Below, one piece after another: positions 8,931-15,267 of a DNA stretch of 23,867 nucleotides; within the stretch, counting starts at the first letter, position 1, and the number at the start of each line of letters is the position of its first letter. The DNA is from an uncultured Oscillospiraceae bacterium (GTDB taxonomy: Bacteria; Bacillota_A; Clostridia; Oscillospirales; Oscillospiraceae), in NCBI GenBank assembly GCA_900762245.1, contig CAAFFR010000116.1, positions 1 to 23,867 on the forward strand. The letters are read 5' to 3'. The notes under the pieces are model-generated. The model saw nothing but the letters and a program-made list of their open reading frames with translations. It did no database searches and was not told where the DNA came from. The position numbers were made by a program, and so were the translations under genes.

Positions 8931-9479
8931 TTATTCCTGCTCGGCTTTCAGACGACGGATTTCGGCTTTGATCTGTTCCAGCTTGTCCTCGTCCTTCTTT
9001 TTTTCCCTGCGCAGTGTCAGTTCGGACAGCAGCAGGGCGCCGCCGATCAGTGTGACCGTGGCGGCGGGGCTTTTCAGCAGCCGGACCAGACCGCCGATAC
9101 CGCAGATACGGCCCACCACCTTGCCTTTGATCATTTCCTTCCGGACAGGGCTGTCCGGCGCATTGTTGGCATCACCCTGGGTGATGACGGTATCGGGCTG
9201 CACTTCGATGATCCGGTGCACCACCAGCATACTGCCGCTGGGATAAACCACAATATCGTCTTGTGCATAGTCTTCCTCCGCGGCCACAATGATCAGATCA
9301 TCGATCATAATGGTGGGCTCCATGCTGCCGCTGAGGACCACTGCGGCACCGAAGCCGAAAGGCATGGGGAGGGAATTTCCCATGAGGCTTCTTGCGTTCC
9401 ACAGGTAGATATTTACGCCCAGCACCACGCTGGCAAAGACCAGCAGTCCGGTGCGCAGGGCCAATTTCCATTTTTTCAT
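8931..9479 (-). CDS. Signal peptidase I, SipW/ER type (second copy)
   Basis: A membrane serine protease of the S26B (SipW, archaeal/ER-like) group, 182 residues. Visible features: N-terminal membrane segment (about 8-26); catalytic Ser52 in VLSGSMEP; His88 in VVHRI, which replaces the Lys of classical bacterial type I peptidases; conserved Asp103 in GDANN; second membrane segment (about 137-156); and a charged, probably coiled-coil cytoplasmic tail (157-182, KKDEDKLEQIKAEIRRL). Its ATG overlaps the stop of the upstream IPQTGD gene (ATGA), implying translational coupling. The next gene downstream carries a SipW-type signal, so it probably processes that protein and perhaps other locus members. 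A second copy of the same enzyme type opens the operon. Confidence 0.92.
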   Translation of the reverse strand: MKKWKLALRTGLLVFASVVLGVNIYLWNARSLMGNSLPMPFGFGAAVVLSGSMEPTIMIDDLIIVAAEEDYAQDDIVVYPSGSMLVVHRIIEVQPDTVITQGDANNAPDSPVRKEMIKGKVVGRICGIGGLVRLLKSPAATVTLIGGALLLSELTLRREKKKDEDKLEQIKAEIRRLKAEQE

Positions 9480-10369
9480 GCTTCTTTGTCCTTCCGCTTG
9501 CGTCTGGGGATCAGCAGGAACAGCAGTCCTGTGCCGGAGGAGAACATGATGCAGGTCAGCAGCACAATATGGCTGTCGTCACCGGTCTGGGGGATACCGC
9601 CGGCGGGTTCCGGGGTATAGGAGGCGGTGGTCTTGATGACGATGGTCAGGGTAATATCCTCCTCCGCCGCCCGGTTGCCCAGCATGGTGTCGTAGGCATC
9701 GTCCAGTTCAAAGGGCCATTCCCATTCCAGGGTATAGGGGGCAATGTAGCCTGCGGCCAGAGTTCCCTTCGCTTCCACATTGTTCAGTTCCAGCACATCT
9801 GCGGTTTCTTCGGCGCTGCCTGCCAGATAGTTGTTCTGATAGTCCACCACCCGGGCATGGATGGGGATGGGGGTCTCCTGGTGGGAGAAACAGGCTTCCA
9901 TGGCCAGGGTGTATTTCAGGGGTACGTTACCGGTATTTTCCAGGGCAAACCGGTAGCGGTTGGCGGTACCGGGAGCCAGGAGCTTTTCGCCGTCGGTGCT
10001 GTTGACGGTGACCTGACCGGAGCCGTTGGCGTAGCTGACCCGGAAAATTTCGATGTCCGTTTCTCCGGACCAGACGGTGTTTTCGTCCTGAACCCGGAAA
10101 CCGGGATTGGCGGTCAGCAGACGATGGTTGCCGGGGTGGTAGCCTGTGGCCCGGAACCGGATATTGCCCAGGGCATCCGGCTGCCCGGCGATGACGGTGG
10201 TGGTGCCGCCGCTTCGGGTCAGGGGAATGTAGTGCCGGGTGTCCGCCGTGGTGAAGGTCACCAGCCGGCTGAACAGCATGGATGCGCTCAGCACCACGCA
10301 CAGCGCCAGAGAGATCACAGCCGATGCACTGCCGGTATTCTGTTTTCGCAGGCTGCTGTACTGGTTCAC
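9476..10369 (-). CDS. TasA-like surface protein with IPQTGD sorting signal
   Basis: The product has 297 residues. An N-terminal membrane/signal segment (about 16-36) is followed by a beta-rich ectodomain containing RFALENTGNVPLKYTL (139-154), the NTGN pattern common in TasA/camelysin-type proteins. The C-terminus is a classical wall-sorting signal: IPQTGD (259-264), hydrophobic stretch (about 267-288) and RRKRK tail. This makes it the only protein of the operon predicted to be covalently linked by a sortase, either to peptidoglycan or to another subunit. The start is GTG at 10369, chosen because AAGGAG lies 7 bases upstream. No sortase gene is in the window, so a housekeeping sortase encoded elsewhere is assumed. 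It may be the base or anchor of the fibre. Confidence 0.82.
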   Translation of the reverse strand: MNQYSSLRKQNTGSASAVISLALCVVLSASMLFSRLVTFTTADTRHYIPLTRSGGTTTVIAGQPDALGNIRFRATGYHPGNHRLLTANPGFRVQDENTVWSGETDIEIFRVSYANGSGQVTVNSTDGEKLLAPGTANRYRFALENTGNVPLKYTLAMEACFSHQETPIPIHARVVDYQNNYLAGSAEETADVLELNNVEAKGTLAAGYIAPYTLEWEWPFELDDAYDTMLGNRAAEEDITLTIVIKTTASYTPEPAGGIPQTGDDSHIVLLTCIMFSSGTGLLFLLIPRRKRKDKEA

Positions 10370-10402
10370 GGGGATGCTCCTTTCTCAGCGGTAGCATTTT
10401 GC

Positions 10403-10443
10403 ATTTGCACAGATCGAACGGCAGCCGTTCGGTATCTGCAAAT
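10403..10443 (-). promoter_or_regulatory. Long stem-loop between TasA-like gene and IPQTGD gene
   Basis: An almost perfect inverted repeat: ATTTGC, CAGAT and CGAACGGC pair with GCCGTTCG, ATCTG and GCAAAT across a one-base loop and small bulges. It lies just after the 10446-10489 terminator in the sense of transcription and about 34 bases before the GTG start. It may stabilise a processed downstream mRNA or set read-through; the role is inferred. Confidence 0.6.
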
Positions 10444-10445
10444 AC

Positions 10446-10489
10446 AAAAGGCGGGGCACCCGGCCCAGCCACGAGAGCCGGGTGCCGCC
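10446..10489 (-). terminator. Partial terminator after TasA-like gene
   Basis: A GC-rich hairpin (GGCGGCACCCGGC pairing with GCCGGGTGCCCCGCC) is followed on the minus strand by four U. It lies 35 bases after the stop of the TasA-like gene inside the operon. It probably reduces transcription of downstream genes relative to the subunit gene. Confidence 0.75.
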
Positions 10490-10523
10490 AAAATTAGTGA
10501 AAAGCGCGTAAAGTTAGAGGAAA

Positions 10524-11531
10524 TTAGTCGATCTGAGTGACAGTGATGTCGATAGAGAACTGAGTATCCAGGCAGTAGTCTTTATACACTGCAACAGGAG
10601 AGAAAATGGTTCCCTTGCCACCAATCAGCTTAACGACAGTGCCCTCGGGAGTGGTGCTATCGTCTTCAAGCATACCAAGAATGGTATCAGCCATGTCGTT
10701 TTCGTCAGCATTATCGCCAACCTTGCTTTCGGTACCAAAAGCCCATGCCCAAGTCAGAGACAGGCCATCAACCAGAAACTTAGTTGCCAGATCAGTATTT
10801 GCCTCAAAAGACGTATTGCCAGTATAGGTGATAGAAGTATCGTCAGCGGCATTACCAGCAGTCAGGCCCAGTCGAGTAGCAATTGCGTCAGCAGCAGCTT
10901 TAAGGGAATCAGCAGAATCGTTAGTGTTAGTGGTGGAAGTGTTACCGGTCAGAGTATAAACAACGGGATAGTAGTTATCAGTAACAACGACCTCATCCTC
11001 CAGAGTATAGAAGGTACGGGTGTCAGACCAATCGGTTGCAGTGGCAGCAACAAAGTTTTCGCCAGACTTATAGTACAGGCCTGTGAACTCGTCATAGTTT
11101 GCTTCGGTAATAACACCAGTATCAACAGGAATCATTACACCATAACTACCAGCATTCAGGAAGACGTTCTGGATTTTCATGGTAGTAGTGATTTTGCCAT
11201 CCACTTCAGGCTGACCCTTCAGAGAGAAGGTAAAGCCTTCATCATTCTGAGTGCCGGGAGCGACAACGTCAGTTGCGTTAGTGGCATAATCGACAGCCTG
11301 AACAGTAATGCCAGTATCGTCATCCTTGACGATCTTGTTATTAGCGCCATAGGAATCGCCATACAGATTACCAACAACCTGCAGCTCCACGCCCCACTTA
11401 GCAACGCGGGCTGTGTCAGAACCGGAGTCCTGAGTGGTGTACTTAGCATAAGTACCGCTGATAGCGCTGGTGGAGATCAGGACGGCGACCAGCAGGAAGG
11501 AAGCCAGTCTCATCATAACGTTTTTCTTCAT
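10524..11531 (-). CDS. TasA-like secreted fibre subunit with SipW-dependent signal peptide
   Basis: The product has 335 residues. Its signal segment (7-29) ends in GTYAKYTTQDSGSDTARVAKWG, the hallmark of SipW-processed TasA/CotN-type proteins; cleavage is expected near GTYA|KYTT. The mature part is acidic, rich in Thr/Asn/Asp and beta-prone, with no membrane segment or sorting motif, as expected for a polymerising matrix or fibre subunit. It follows the first signal peptidase gene and is followed by a stem-loop terminator, which fits a highly expressed major subunit. The start has AAGGAGA 8 bases upstream. A long hairpin-rich leader (11557-11728) precedes it. It is larger than TasA of Bacillus (about 260 residues). 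Polymerisation is inferred from family and context, not visible directly. Confidence 0.85.
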   Translation of the reverse strand: MKKNVMMRLASFLLVAVLISTSAISGTYAKYTTQDSGSDTARVAKWGVELQVVGNLYGDSYGANNKIVKDDDTGITVQAVDYATNATDVVAPGTQNDEGFTFSLKGQPEVDGKITTTMKIQNVFLNAGSYGVMIPVDTGVITEANYDEFTGLYYKSGENFVAATATDWSDTRTFYTLEDEVVVTDNYYPVVYTLTGNTSTTNTNDSADSLKAAADAIATRLGLTAGNAADDTSITYTGNTSFEANTDLATKFLVDGLSLTWAWAFGTESKVGDNADENDMADTILGMLEDDSTTPEGTVVKLIGGKGTIFSPVAVYKDYCLDTQFSIDITVTQID

Positions 11532-11556
11532 ATTTGTTTTCTCCTTTCGTAAAATT

Positions 11557-11728
11557 CGCCTTGCGGCGGATGCATTTCCCCTTCGGGGAAAGTAAGATAC
11601 CGGGCATCTCTGCCCATTCGCGGAGAATGCCGCGGCATTTTATCTCTCCCCGTCGTGGCTGTTCGGAGAGGGGATAACAATTTTTCGTCCTGTGACCGGT
11701 CACAGGAACAAGCCCCATGGGGCTTGTT
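11557..11728 (-). promoter_or_regulatory. Hairpin-dense leader upstream of TasA-like gene
   Basis: The 286-base gap between the first peptidase gene and the TasA-like gene holds at least seven consecutive self-complementary segments. These include AACAAGCCCCATGGGGCTTGTT split as two arms (11707-11728), CCTGTGACCGGTCACAGG (11689-11706), 11644-11670, AATGCCGCGGCATT (11626-11639), 11602-11615, TTTCCCC/GGGGAAA (11575-11591) and 11557-11568. None is followed by a clear U tract on the minus strand. It may be an mRNA-stabilising or regulatory leader, or a composite repeat of the kind seen elsewhere in the window. No convincing gene is present in this gap. Confidence 0.6.
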
Positions 11729-11817
11729 ATAAAGGATTGTGATCTGGGAAGCCGGAACAGGAATGCGCGGATGGCAAAAGCACCATGCACCAAACGGTTA
11801 CAAGCGGTGGACAGAAC

Positions 11818-12468
11818 TCAGGACTGCTCCTGCTTTTCCTTTTCGGCCTTCATAGCCCGGAGGGCTTCCAGCTCTGCCAGCAGAGCATCCGTGTCCTTCT
11901 GCTTTGCCTGTTCATACTTCTTACGGCGGAGCATATCAAAGCCCACCATCAGCAGCACAGGGGAGACAACGCACAGGATCAGGCCCGGTGTGGTCTGCAT
12001 AAACATGGCCACATTGCCCAGACCGGGGATCCGGATGCGGTAAATACCCACCAGTTTATTCTGAGGGACCAGCACCTGGTCCTCAGCGTTGTTGTTGTCA
12101 CCCTTGGTCCGGAAGGACAGCTCGCCATCCTTCTCGACAATTTCCAGAACACGGTGGGTCACCACACTGGTGCCGCTGCCCATGGGATCAAAGAAGGAAA
12201 TCACATCGCCCACCTGAACCGCTTCCGGTTCCAGCGTGTTGCAGAGGATCAGGTCGCCTGCGGAAATCTCCGGGTACATGGAGTCCGTCAGAACAATCAT
12301 GGGGAATACACCGCCCAGAGACGGAACCTCATCCTCGTTCAGATAGCTCTTGGCAATCAGCGTCAGGTTGATGATCAAAATGGGCAGTAGAATGATGCAT
12401 AGAATCGTACCGATGACGGTCAACACTTTCTGCTTGGGGTCGCCGGCTTTGGTAACAGATTGACTCAT
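11818..12468 (-). CDS. sipW: Signal peptidase I, SipW/ER type (first copy)
   Basis: S26B-type signal peptidase of 216 residues that removes signal peptides of TasA-like proteins at the outer face of the membrane. Visible: membrane segment about 15-40, catalytic Ser63 in VLTDSMYP, His105 in VVTHRV, Asp124 in TKGDNNN, second membrane segment about 160-178, and a charged C-terminal tail predicted as coiled coil (181-216). The start at 12468 (MSQSVTKAG) was chosen over an upstream in-frame ATG at 12585 because the promoter at 12557-12585 would otherwise lie in the gene, and GGGGAA lies just upstream of 12468. It is the first gene of the surface operon, directly before the TasA-like subunit, its most likely substrate. 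Compared with the second copy in the operon it has a longer N-terminus. Confidence 0.93.
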   Translation of the reverse strand: MSQSVTKAGDPKQKVLTVIGTILCIILLPILIINLTLIAKSYLNEDEVPSLGGVFPMIVLTDSMYPEISAGDLILCNTLEPEAVQVGDVISFFDPMGSGTSVVTHRVLEIVEKDGELSFRTKGDNNNAEDQVLVPQNKLVGIYRIRIPGLGNVAMFMQTTPGLILCVVSPVLLMVGFDMLRRKKYEQAKQKDTDALLAELEALRAMKAEKEKQEQS

Positions 12469-12556
12469 AAAAAGTTCCCCTTTTATAATGTTATTTTTGC
12501 AATTTTGGATTTTTTTGTAATGGCATACCATCTGATTATAATAATCCATAATATCA

Positions 12557-12585
12557 ATTGTAGTGTAAAAATAAATTTTTGTCAA
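12557..12585 (-). promoter_or_regulatory. Sigma-A type promoter of the surface operon
   Basis: On the minus strand TTGACA (12580-12585) and TACAAT (12557-12562) are separated by exactly 17 bases in AT-rich DNA. The predicted leader to the ATG at 12468 is about 80 bases and A/T-rich. This is the only strong promoter seen for the seven genes down to 1288. Confidence 0.85.
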
Positions 12586-12663
12586 TATTTATCGACTTCA
12601 TTTAAGGGCCCTGATGCAAGTTGATACAATGCACAGCCTTAAAGGGAAATGCATAACAAGATG

Positions 12664-12702
12664 AAAAGCCGCCAACACTCCTTACGGAGTGCCGTCGGCT
12701 TT
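12664..12702 (-). terminator. Stem-loop, weak terminator-like
   Basis: Nested hairpin: outer AAAGCCG/CGGCTTT (12665-12671, 12696-12702) and inner CACTCC TTAC GGAGTG (12676-12691), followed on the minus strand by UUUU. The inner hairpin repeats that of the tRNA terminator at 12785-12810 with one loop change. It separates the tRNA unit from the surface operon promoter. Confidence 0.55.
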
Positions 12703-12724
12703 CCATGGATTCTCCCACGGCCTA

Positions 12725-12747
12725 AAAACATGCCACCGGCATGTTTT
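12725..12747. terminator. Perfect 10-bp hairpin with A/T flanks
   Basis: AAAACATGCC and GGCATGTTTT pair across a three-base loop, with T-rich sequence on both strands. A second-line terminator on either strand between the tRNAs and the surface operon. Confidence 0.55.
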
Positions 12748-12780
12748 CTTAACGGCCTTTCGAATCCCATTCATTCCAGA

Positions 12781-12815
12781 AAAAAGAAGCACTCCTTATG
12801 GAGTGCTTCTTTTTT
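12781..12815 (-). terminator. Terminator of tRNA operon
   Basis: An 11-bp stem AGAAGCACTCC/GGAGTGCTTCT with a TTAT loop has A/T runs on both sides, so it can work in both directions. It begins two bases downstream of the CCA end of tRNA-His. Confidence 0.88.
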
Positions 12816-12816
12816 C

Positions 12817-12894
12817 TGGGGTGGATAATGGGATTCGAACCCACGACCTTCAGAGCCACAATCTGACGCGCTAACCAACTGTGCTATATCCACC
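12817..12894 (-). tRNA. tRNA-His (GTG anticodon)
   Basis: The minus strand folds as a cloverleaf. Acceptor arms are GGTGGATA and TATCCACC, with the extra G(-1) and discriminator C73 that are identity marks of tRNA-His. The anticodon arm is TCAGA-TTGTGGC-TCTGA and the T-arm holds GGTTCGAATCC. CCA is encoded (12817-12819). Confidence 0.97.
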
Positions 12895-12927
12895 ATATTC
12901 TATTTGTGCTGAACTCTGGATTAAAAA

Positions 12928-13004
12928 TGGCACGCCAGAAGGGACTCGAACCCCTGACCTACTGCTTAGAAGGCAGTTGCTCTATCCAGCTGAGCTACTG
13001 GCGC
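12928..13004 (-). tRNA. tRNA-Arg (TCT anticodon)
   Basis: Cloverleaf on the minus strand. Acceptor GCGCCAG pairs with CTGGCGT (G1-T72 wobble). The anticodon stem ACTGC/GCAGT encloses CTTCTAA, anticodon TCT. The T-loop motif GGTTCGAGTCC and an encoded CCA are present. Confidence 0.97.
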
Positions 13005-13011
13005 ATTTCTG

Positions 13012-13085
13012 TGGAGCGGGTGACGGGAATCGGACCCGCGTATCCAGCTTGGAAGGCTGGTGTTCTACCATTGAACTACACCCGC
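13012..13085 (-). tRNA. tRNA-Gly (TCC anticodon)
   Basis: Cloverleaf on the minus strand. Acceptor GCGGGTG pairs with CACCCGC. The anticodon stem CCAGC/GCTGG encloses CTTCCAA, anticodon TCC. T73 and an encoded CCA follow. It is the first tRNA of the three-gene unit. Confidence 0.97.
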
Positions 13086-13117
13086 AAATCCATCTCTCTG
13101 GCTGTATCAGCTTTAGG

Positions 13118-13146
13118 ATTTTACCATGGAAATGGAGGATTGTCAA
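13118..13146 (-). promoter_or_regulatory. Promoter of tRNA-Gly-Arg-His unit
   Basis: On the minus strand TTGACA (13141-13146) and TAAAAT (13118-13123) are 17 bases apart. The -35 box starts two bases after the stop codon of the HAD gene. The start of transcription would be about 25 bases before tRNA-Gly. Confidence 0.8.
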
Positions 13147-13148
13147 GA

Positions 13149-13997
13149 CTATTTTTTTAAAATCTCCGGGATTTTTTTATAGATCACATCTGCCACCGCG
13201 CCGTCGCCGCAGTCGCAGACAGTTTCGAACTGGTCTGCGATGAGACCGTCGGCAGGGGCGAAGGCGTAATCGGCGTCATACATCATGGGAAGATCGTTCT
13301 CCGCGTCGCCCACGCAGACCAGGATGGACCTGCCCAGACGCTGCTGCAGCTCCCGGGCGGTGCGGGCCTTGGAAACGCCCTTGGCGTGGACATCGATGAT
13401 CCGGGTGGCGGCCCGGAAGACCTCACACTTGTGACCCCAGCGCGCTTTCAGCAGGGCCTCTGCCTCGTCCATGCGGCGGCGCTCTTCTTCGCTTCCGTTG
13501 TACATGTCAGCCACGGTCACATCCCGAAATTCGCCGTAGAGGGTGAACTTCAGGAAGGTACCCAGATCGGCCCCCTCGGGGGCGAATGCATGGGCGCAGT
13601 GCTGATGCTCGGAGAAGGCATCCCAGGCAGGATTCTCGGTGAAGCGGTAGTGGGCATCCACGCCCTGAACTTCCACCGTCAGGTCCGGGAACAGCTTCTG
13701 GCATTCGTGAACGGTCTCCCACAGGTCCAGGTCGATTTCATGGCAGAAGGACAGCTGCTTTTCGGAAAGATCGTAGGCCGCAGAGCCGTTGTACAGCAGC
13801 AGCGGCGCATTAACGGGCACGATGTCCCGGAAGACCCTGGTCATAGGCAGACTACGGCCTGTATTGACGGTGAAAGCACCGCCGTTCTCCATAAAATACC
13901 GGATGGCCTCCAGATTCCGCTCAGGAATGGTGGAATCCTTGGCAGTCAGGGTCCGGTCATAGTCAACGGTCAGAAGAATATCAGAAAAGAGAGCCAT
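13149..13997 (-). CDS. Cof-type HAD-superfamily phosphatase
   Basis: A cytoplasmic HAD hydrolase of 282 residues, likely dephosphorylating a small phosphorylated metabolite; substrate not predictable. Motif I is DYDRT (Asp12 nucleophile, Asp14 acid/base), with Arg where many members have Gly. Motif II is NTGRS (45-49). A large type-II (Cof) cap lies between about 80 and 200, with a conserved Lys near HAKGVSK, and motif IV is GDAENDLPM (230-238). The start at 13997 (MALFSD) was preferred over a longer frame to 14126: GAAAGGA lies just upstream, and the extension would run into a palindromic repeat at 14041-14151. The stop abuts the tRNA promoter. Confidence 0.9.
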   Translation of the reverse strand: MALFSDILLTVDYDRTLTAKDSTIPERNLEAIRYFMENGGAFTVNTGRSLPMTRVFRDIVPVNAPLLLYNGSAAYDLSEKQLSFCHEIDLDLWETVHECQKLFPDLTVEVQGVDAHYRFTENPAWDAFSEHQHCAHAFAPEGADLGTFLKFTLYGEFRDVTVADMYNGSEEERRRMDEAEALLKARWGHKCEVFRAATRIIDVHAKGVSKARTARELQQRLGRSILVCVGDAENDLPMMYDADYAFAPADGLIADQFETVCDCGDGAVADVIYKKIPEILKK

Positions 13998-14040
13998 GAT
14001 GATGTTCCTTTCTATCCTTTGATACAGATGCGAAAAAATG

Positions 14041-14151
14041 CTGTCATTGTGAACCAGTCCGCAGACTGGTGTGACAATCTCCTTCGACGGTGGGGATTGC
14101 ACCACAGGCATTCCCTTCGGTCCCACGTCGCTTTGCTCCTCGCAATGACAG
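14041..14151. repeat. TGTCATTG-ended palindromic repeat, hybrid copy
   Basis: A 111-base element between the HAD and pseudouridine synthase genes with termini CTGTCATTG and CAATGACAG. The left arm carries the hairpin CCAGTC CGCA GACTGG. The right arm (reverse sense TGTCATTGCGAGGAG...CGACGTGG) belongs to the other arm type, as seen at 23762. It is a small non-coding MITE/REP-like repeat. Confidence 0.8.
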
Positions 14152-14182
14152 GATAACGGATGCCACTTGCACCAATTTCCAA

Positions 14183-15088
14183 TTATCCCATCTTCTCCAA
14201 TTTGGCGATTACATCCTTAAAATACTGGGGCAGTTCCGCGAAGACCATAACGGGCCGTCCGTCTCTGGGGTGCTGGAAGCACAAAGCCCCTGCGTGGAGG
14301 CACTGGCTGCTTAAGCCCAGTTCCGGCTTTTTCCGTCCGTAAACCAGATCGCCCAAAATGGGGTGGCCGATATGGGCCATGTGGACGCGGATCTGGTGGG
14401 TGCGGCCGGTTTCCAGCTTACAGCGGATGTGGGTGTAGCCCCGGTATCGGGCCACCACCTCCCAGTGGGTGACGGCGTGCTTGGAACCCCGCTCTGTGAC
14501 GCACATTTTCTTCCGGTCAGAGGGATGGCGGCCGATGGGGGCATCCACGGTGCCGCTGTCCTCCCGGAAGGAGCCGCAGACGATGGCCTCGTAGGTCCGG
14601 GCCATGGAGTGGTCCTTCAGCTGACTTGCCAGCATGGTGTGGGCCAGATCGTTTTTCGCAACCGCCAGCAGGCCGGAGGTGTCCTTGTCGATGCGGTGGA
14701 CAATGCCGGGCCGCAGCTCGCCGTTGATGCCGGACAGATCCTCGCCCAGAGCATACAGCAGTCCGTTCACCAGGGTATCATCCTGATGGCCTGCGGCGGG
14801 ATGGACCACCAGTCCCTTGGGCTTGTTGATTACCAGCAGGTCTTCGTCCTCGTAGACGATGTCCAGCGCCATTTCCGTGGGCTGGATGTCCACCGGCTTT
14901 GCTTCGGGAATGGCGTACTCGATGACATCGCCCACATTCAGTTTGTCATTTTTCTTGCCGGGCTTGCCGTTGCGCTTCACGGCCCCTTCTTCGATGAGCT
15001 TCTGGGCGGCGCTGCGGCTCAGCCCCTCGGCACACCGGGCCAGAAAGGCATCCAGCCGCTCCCCGGAAAAGTCAGCGTATAGTGTCAT
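14183..15088 (-). CDS. RluA/RluD-family 23S rRNA pseudouridine synthase
   Basis: Converts uridine to pseudouridine in RNA, for the RluD group in 23S rRNA helix 69. The product has 301 residues with an N-terminal S4 RNA-binding domain (about 1-60, SRSAAQKLIEEGAVKRNGK) and the RluA catalytic domain (about 75-290). The catalytic motif HRIDKDTSGLL (131-141) contains the nucleophile Asp134; LVVHPAAGH and RTHQIRVHMAHIGHPILGD are also typical. The start is supported by GAGG 7 bases upstream. It lies downstream of lspA, an order found in many Firmicutes (lspA-ylyB), but a 157-base MITE-like element separates the two genes. Which exact uridines are modified cannot be told from sequence. Confidence 0.94.
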   Translation of the reverse strand: MTLYADFSGERLDAFLARCAEGLSRSAAQKLIEEGAVKRNGKPGKKNDKLNVGDVIEYAIPEAKPVDIQPTEMALDIVYEDEDLLVINKPKGLVVHPAAGHQDDTLVNGLLYALGEDLSGINGELRPGIVHRIDKDTSGLLAVAKNDLAHTMLASQLKDHSMARTYEAIVCGSFREDSGTVDAPIGRHPSDRKKMCVTERGSKHAVTHWEVVARYRGYTHIRCKLETGRTHQIRVHMAHIGHPILGDLVYGRKKPELGLSSQCLHAGALCFQHPRDGRPVMVFAELPQYFKDVIAKLEKMG

Positions 15089-15108
15089 ATCAGATCCTCG
15101 TTAATCGT

Positions 15109-15265
15109 ATGTCATTGCGAACCAGCGCGCACGCTGGTGTGGCAATCTCCTGCAAATTTGGGGATGCCACCCTGTTGCGGTTCTGCGCGGATATTTGATG
15201 GGGATTGCACCACAGGCATTCCCTTTGGTCACCACACCAGCGTGCGCGCTGGTTCGCAATGACAT
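15109..15265. repeat. MITE-like element with perfect 34-bp inverted ends
   Basis: The 34-base ends 15109-15142 and 15232-15265 are exact reverse complements. They start ATGTCATTGCGAA and contain the inner hairpin CCAGCG CGCA CGCTGG. The internal part is only 89 bases and non-coding. It begins two bases after the lspA stop and fills the lspA-pseudouridine synthase gap, so it is probably transcribed and able to fold into a long stem. Confidence 0.93.
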
Positions 15266-15267
15266 CT

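Noticed and set aside
11443..11793. 116-codon open frame across the leader of the TasA-like gene
   Set aside because: It overlaps the supported TasA-like start, has no ribosome site and translates a series of palindromes.
12469..12585. N-terminal extension of the first SipW-type peptidase
   Set aside because: It would place the start inside the -35 box of a near-consensus promoter and add a non-family, low-quality N-terminus.
12664..12815. Integrase attachment site next to the tRNA genes
   Set aside because: The tandem hairpins share a short core, but there is no integrase and no duplicated tRNA 3' end; terminators explain the structures.
13998..14126. N-terminal extension of the HAD phosphatase
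   Set aside because: The extra residues come from the TGTCATTG repeat; a ribosome site and the HAD motif spacing support the start at 13997.
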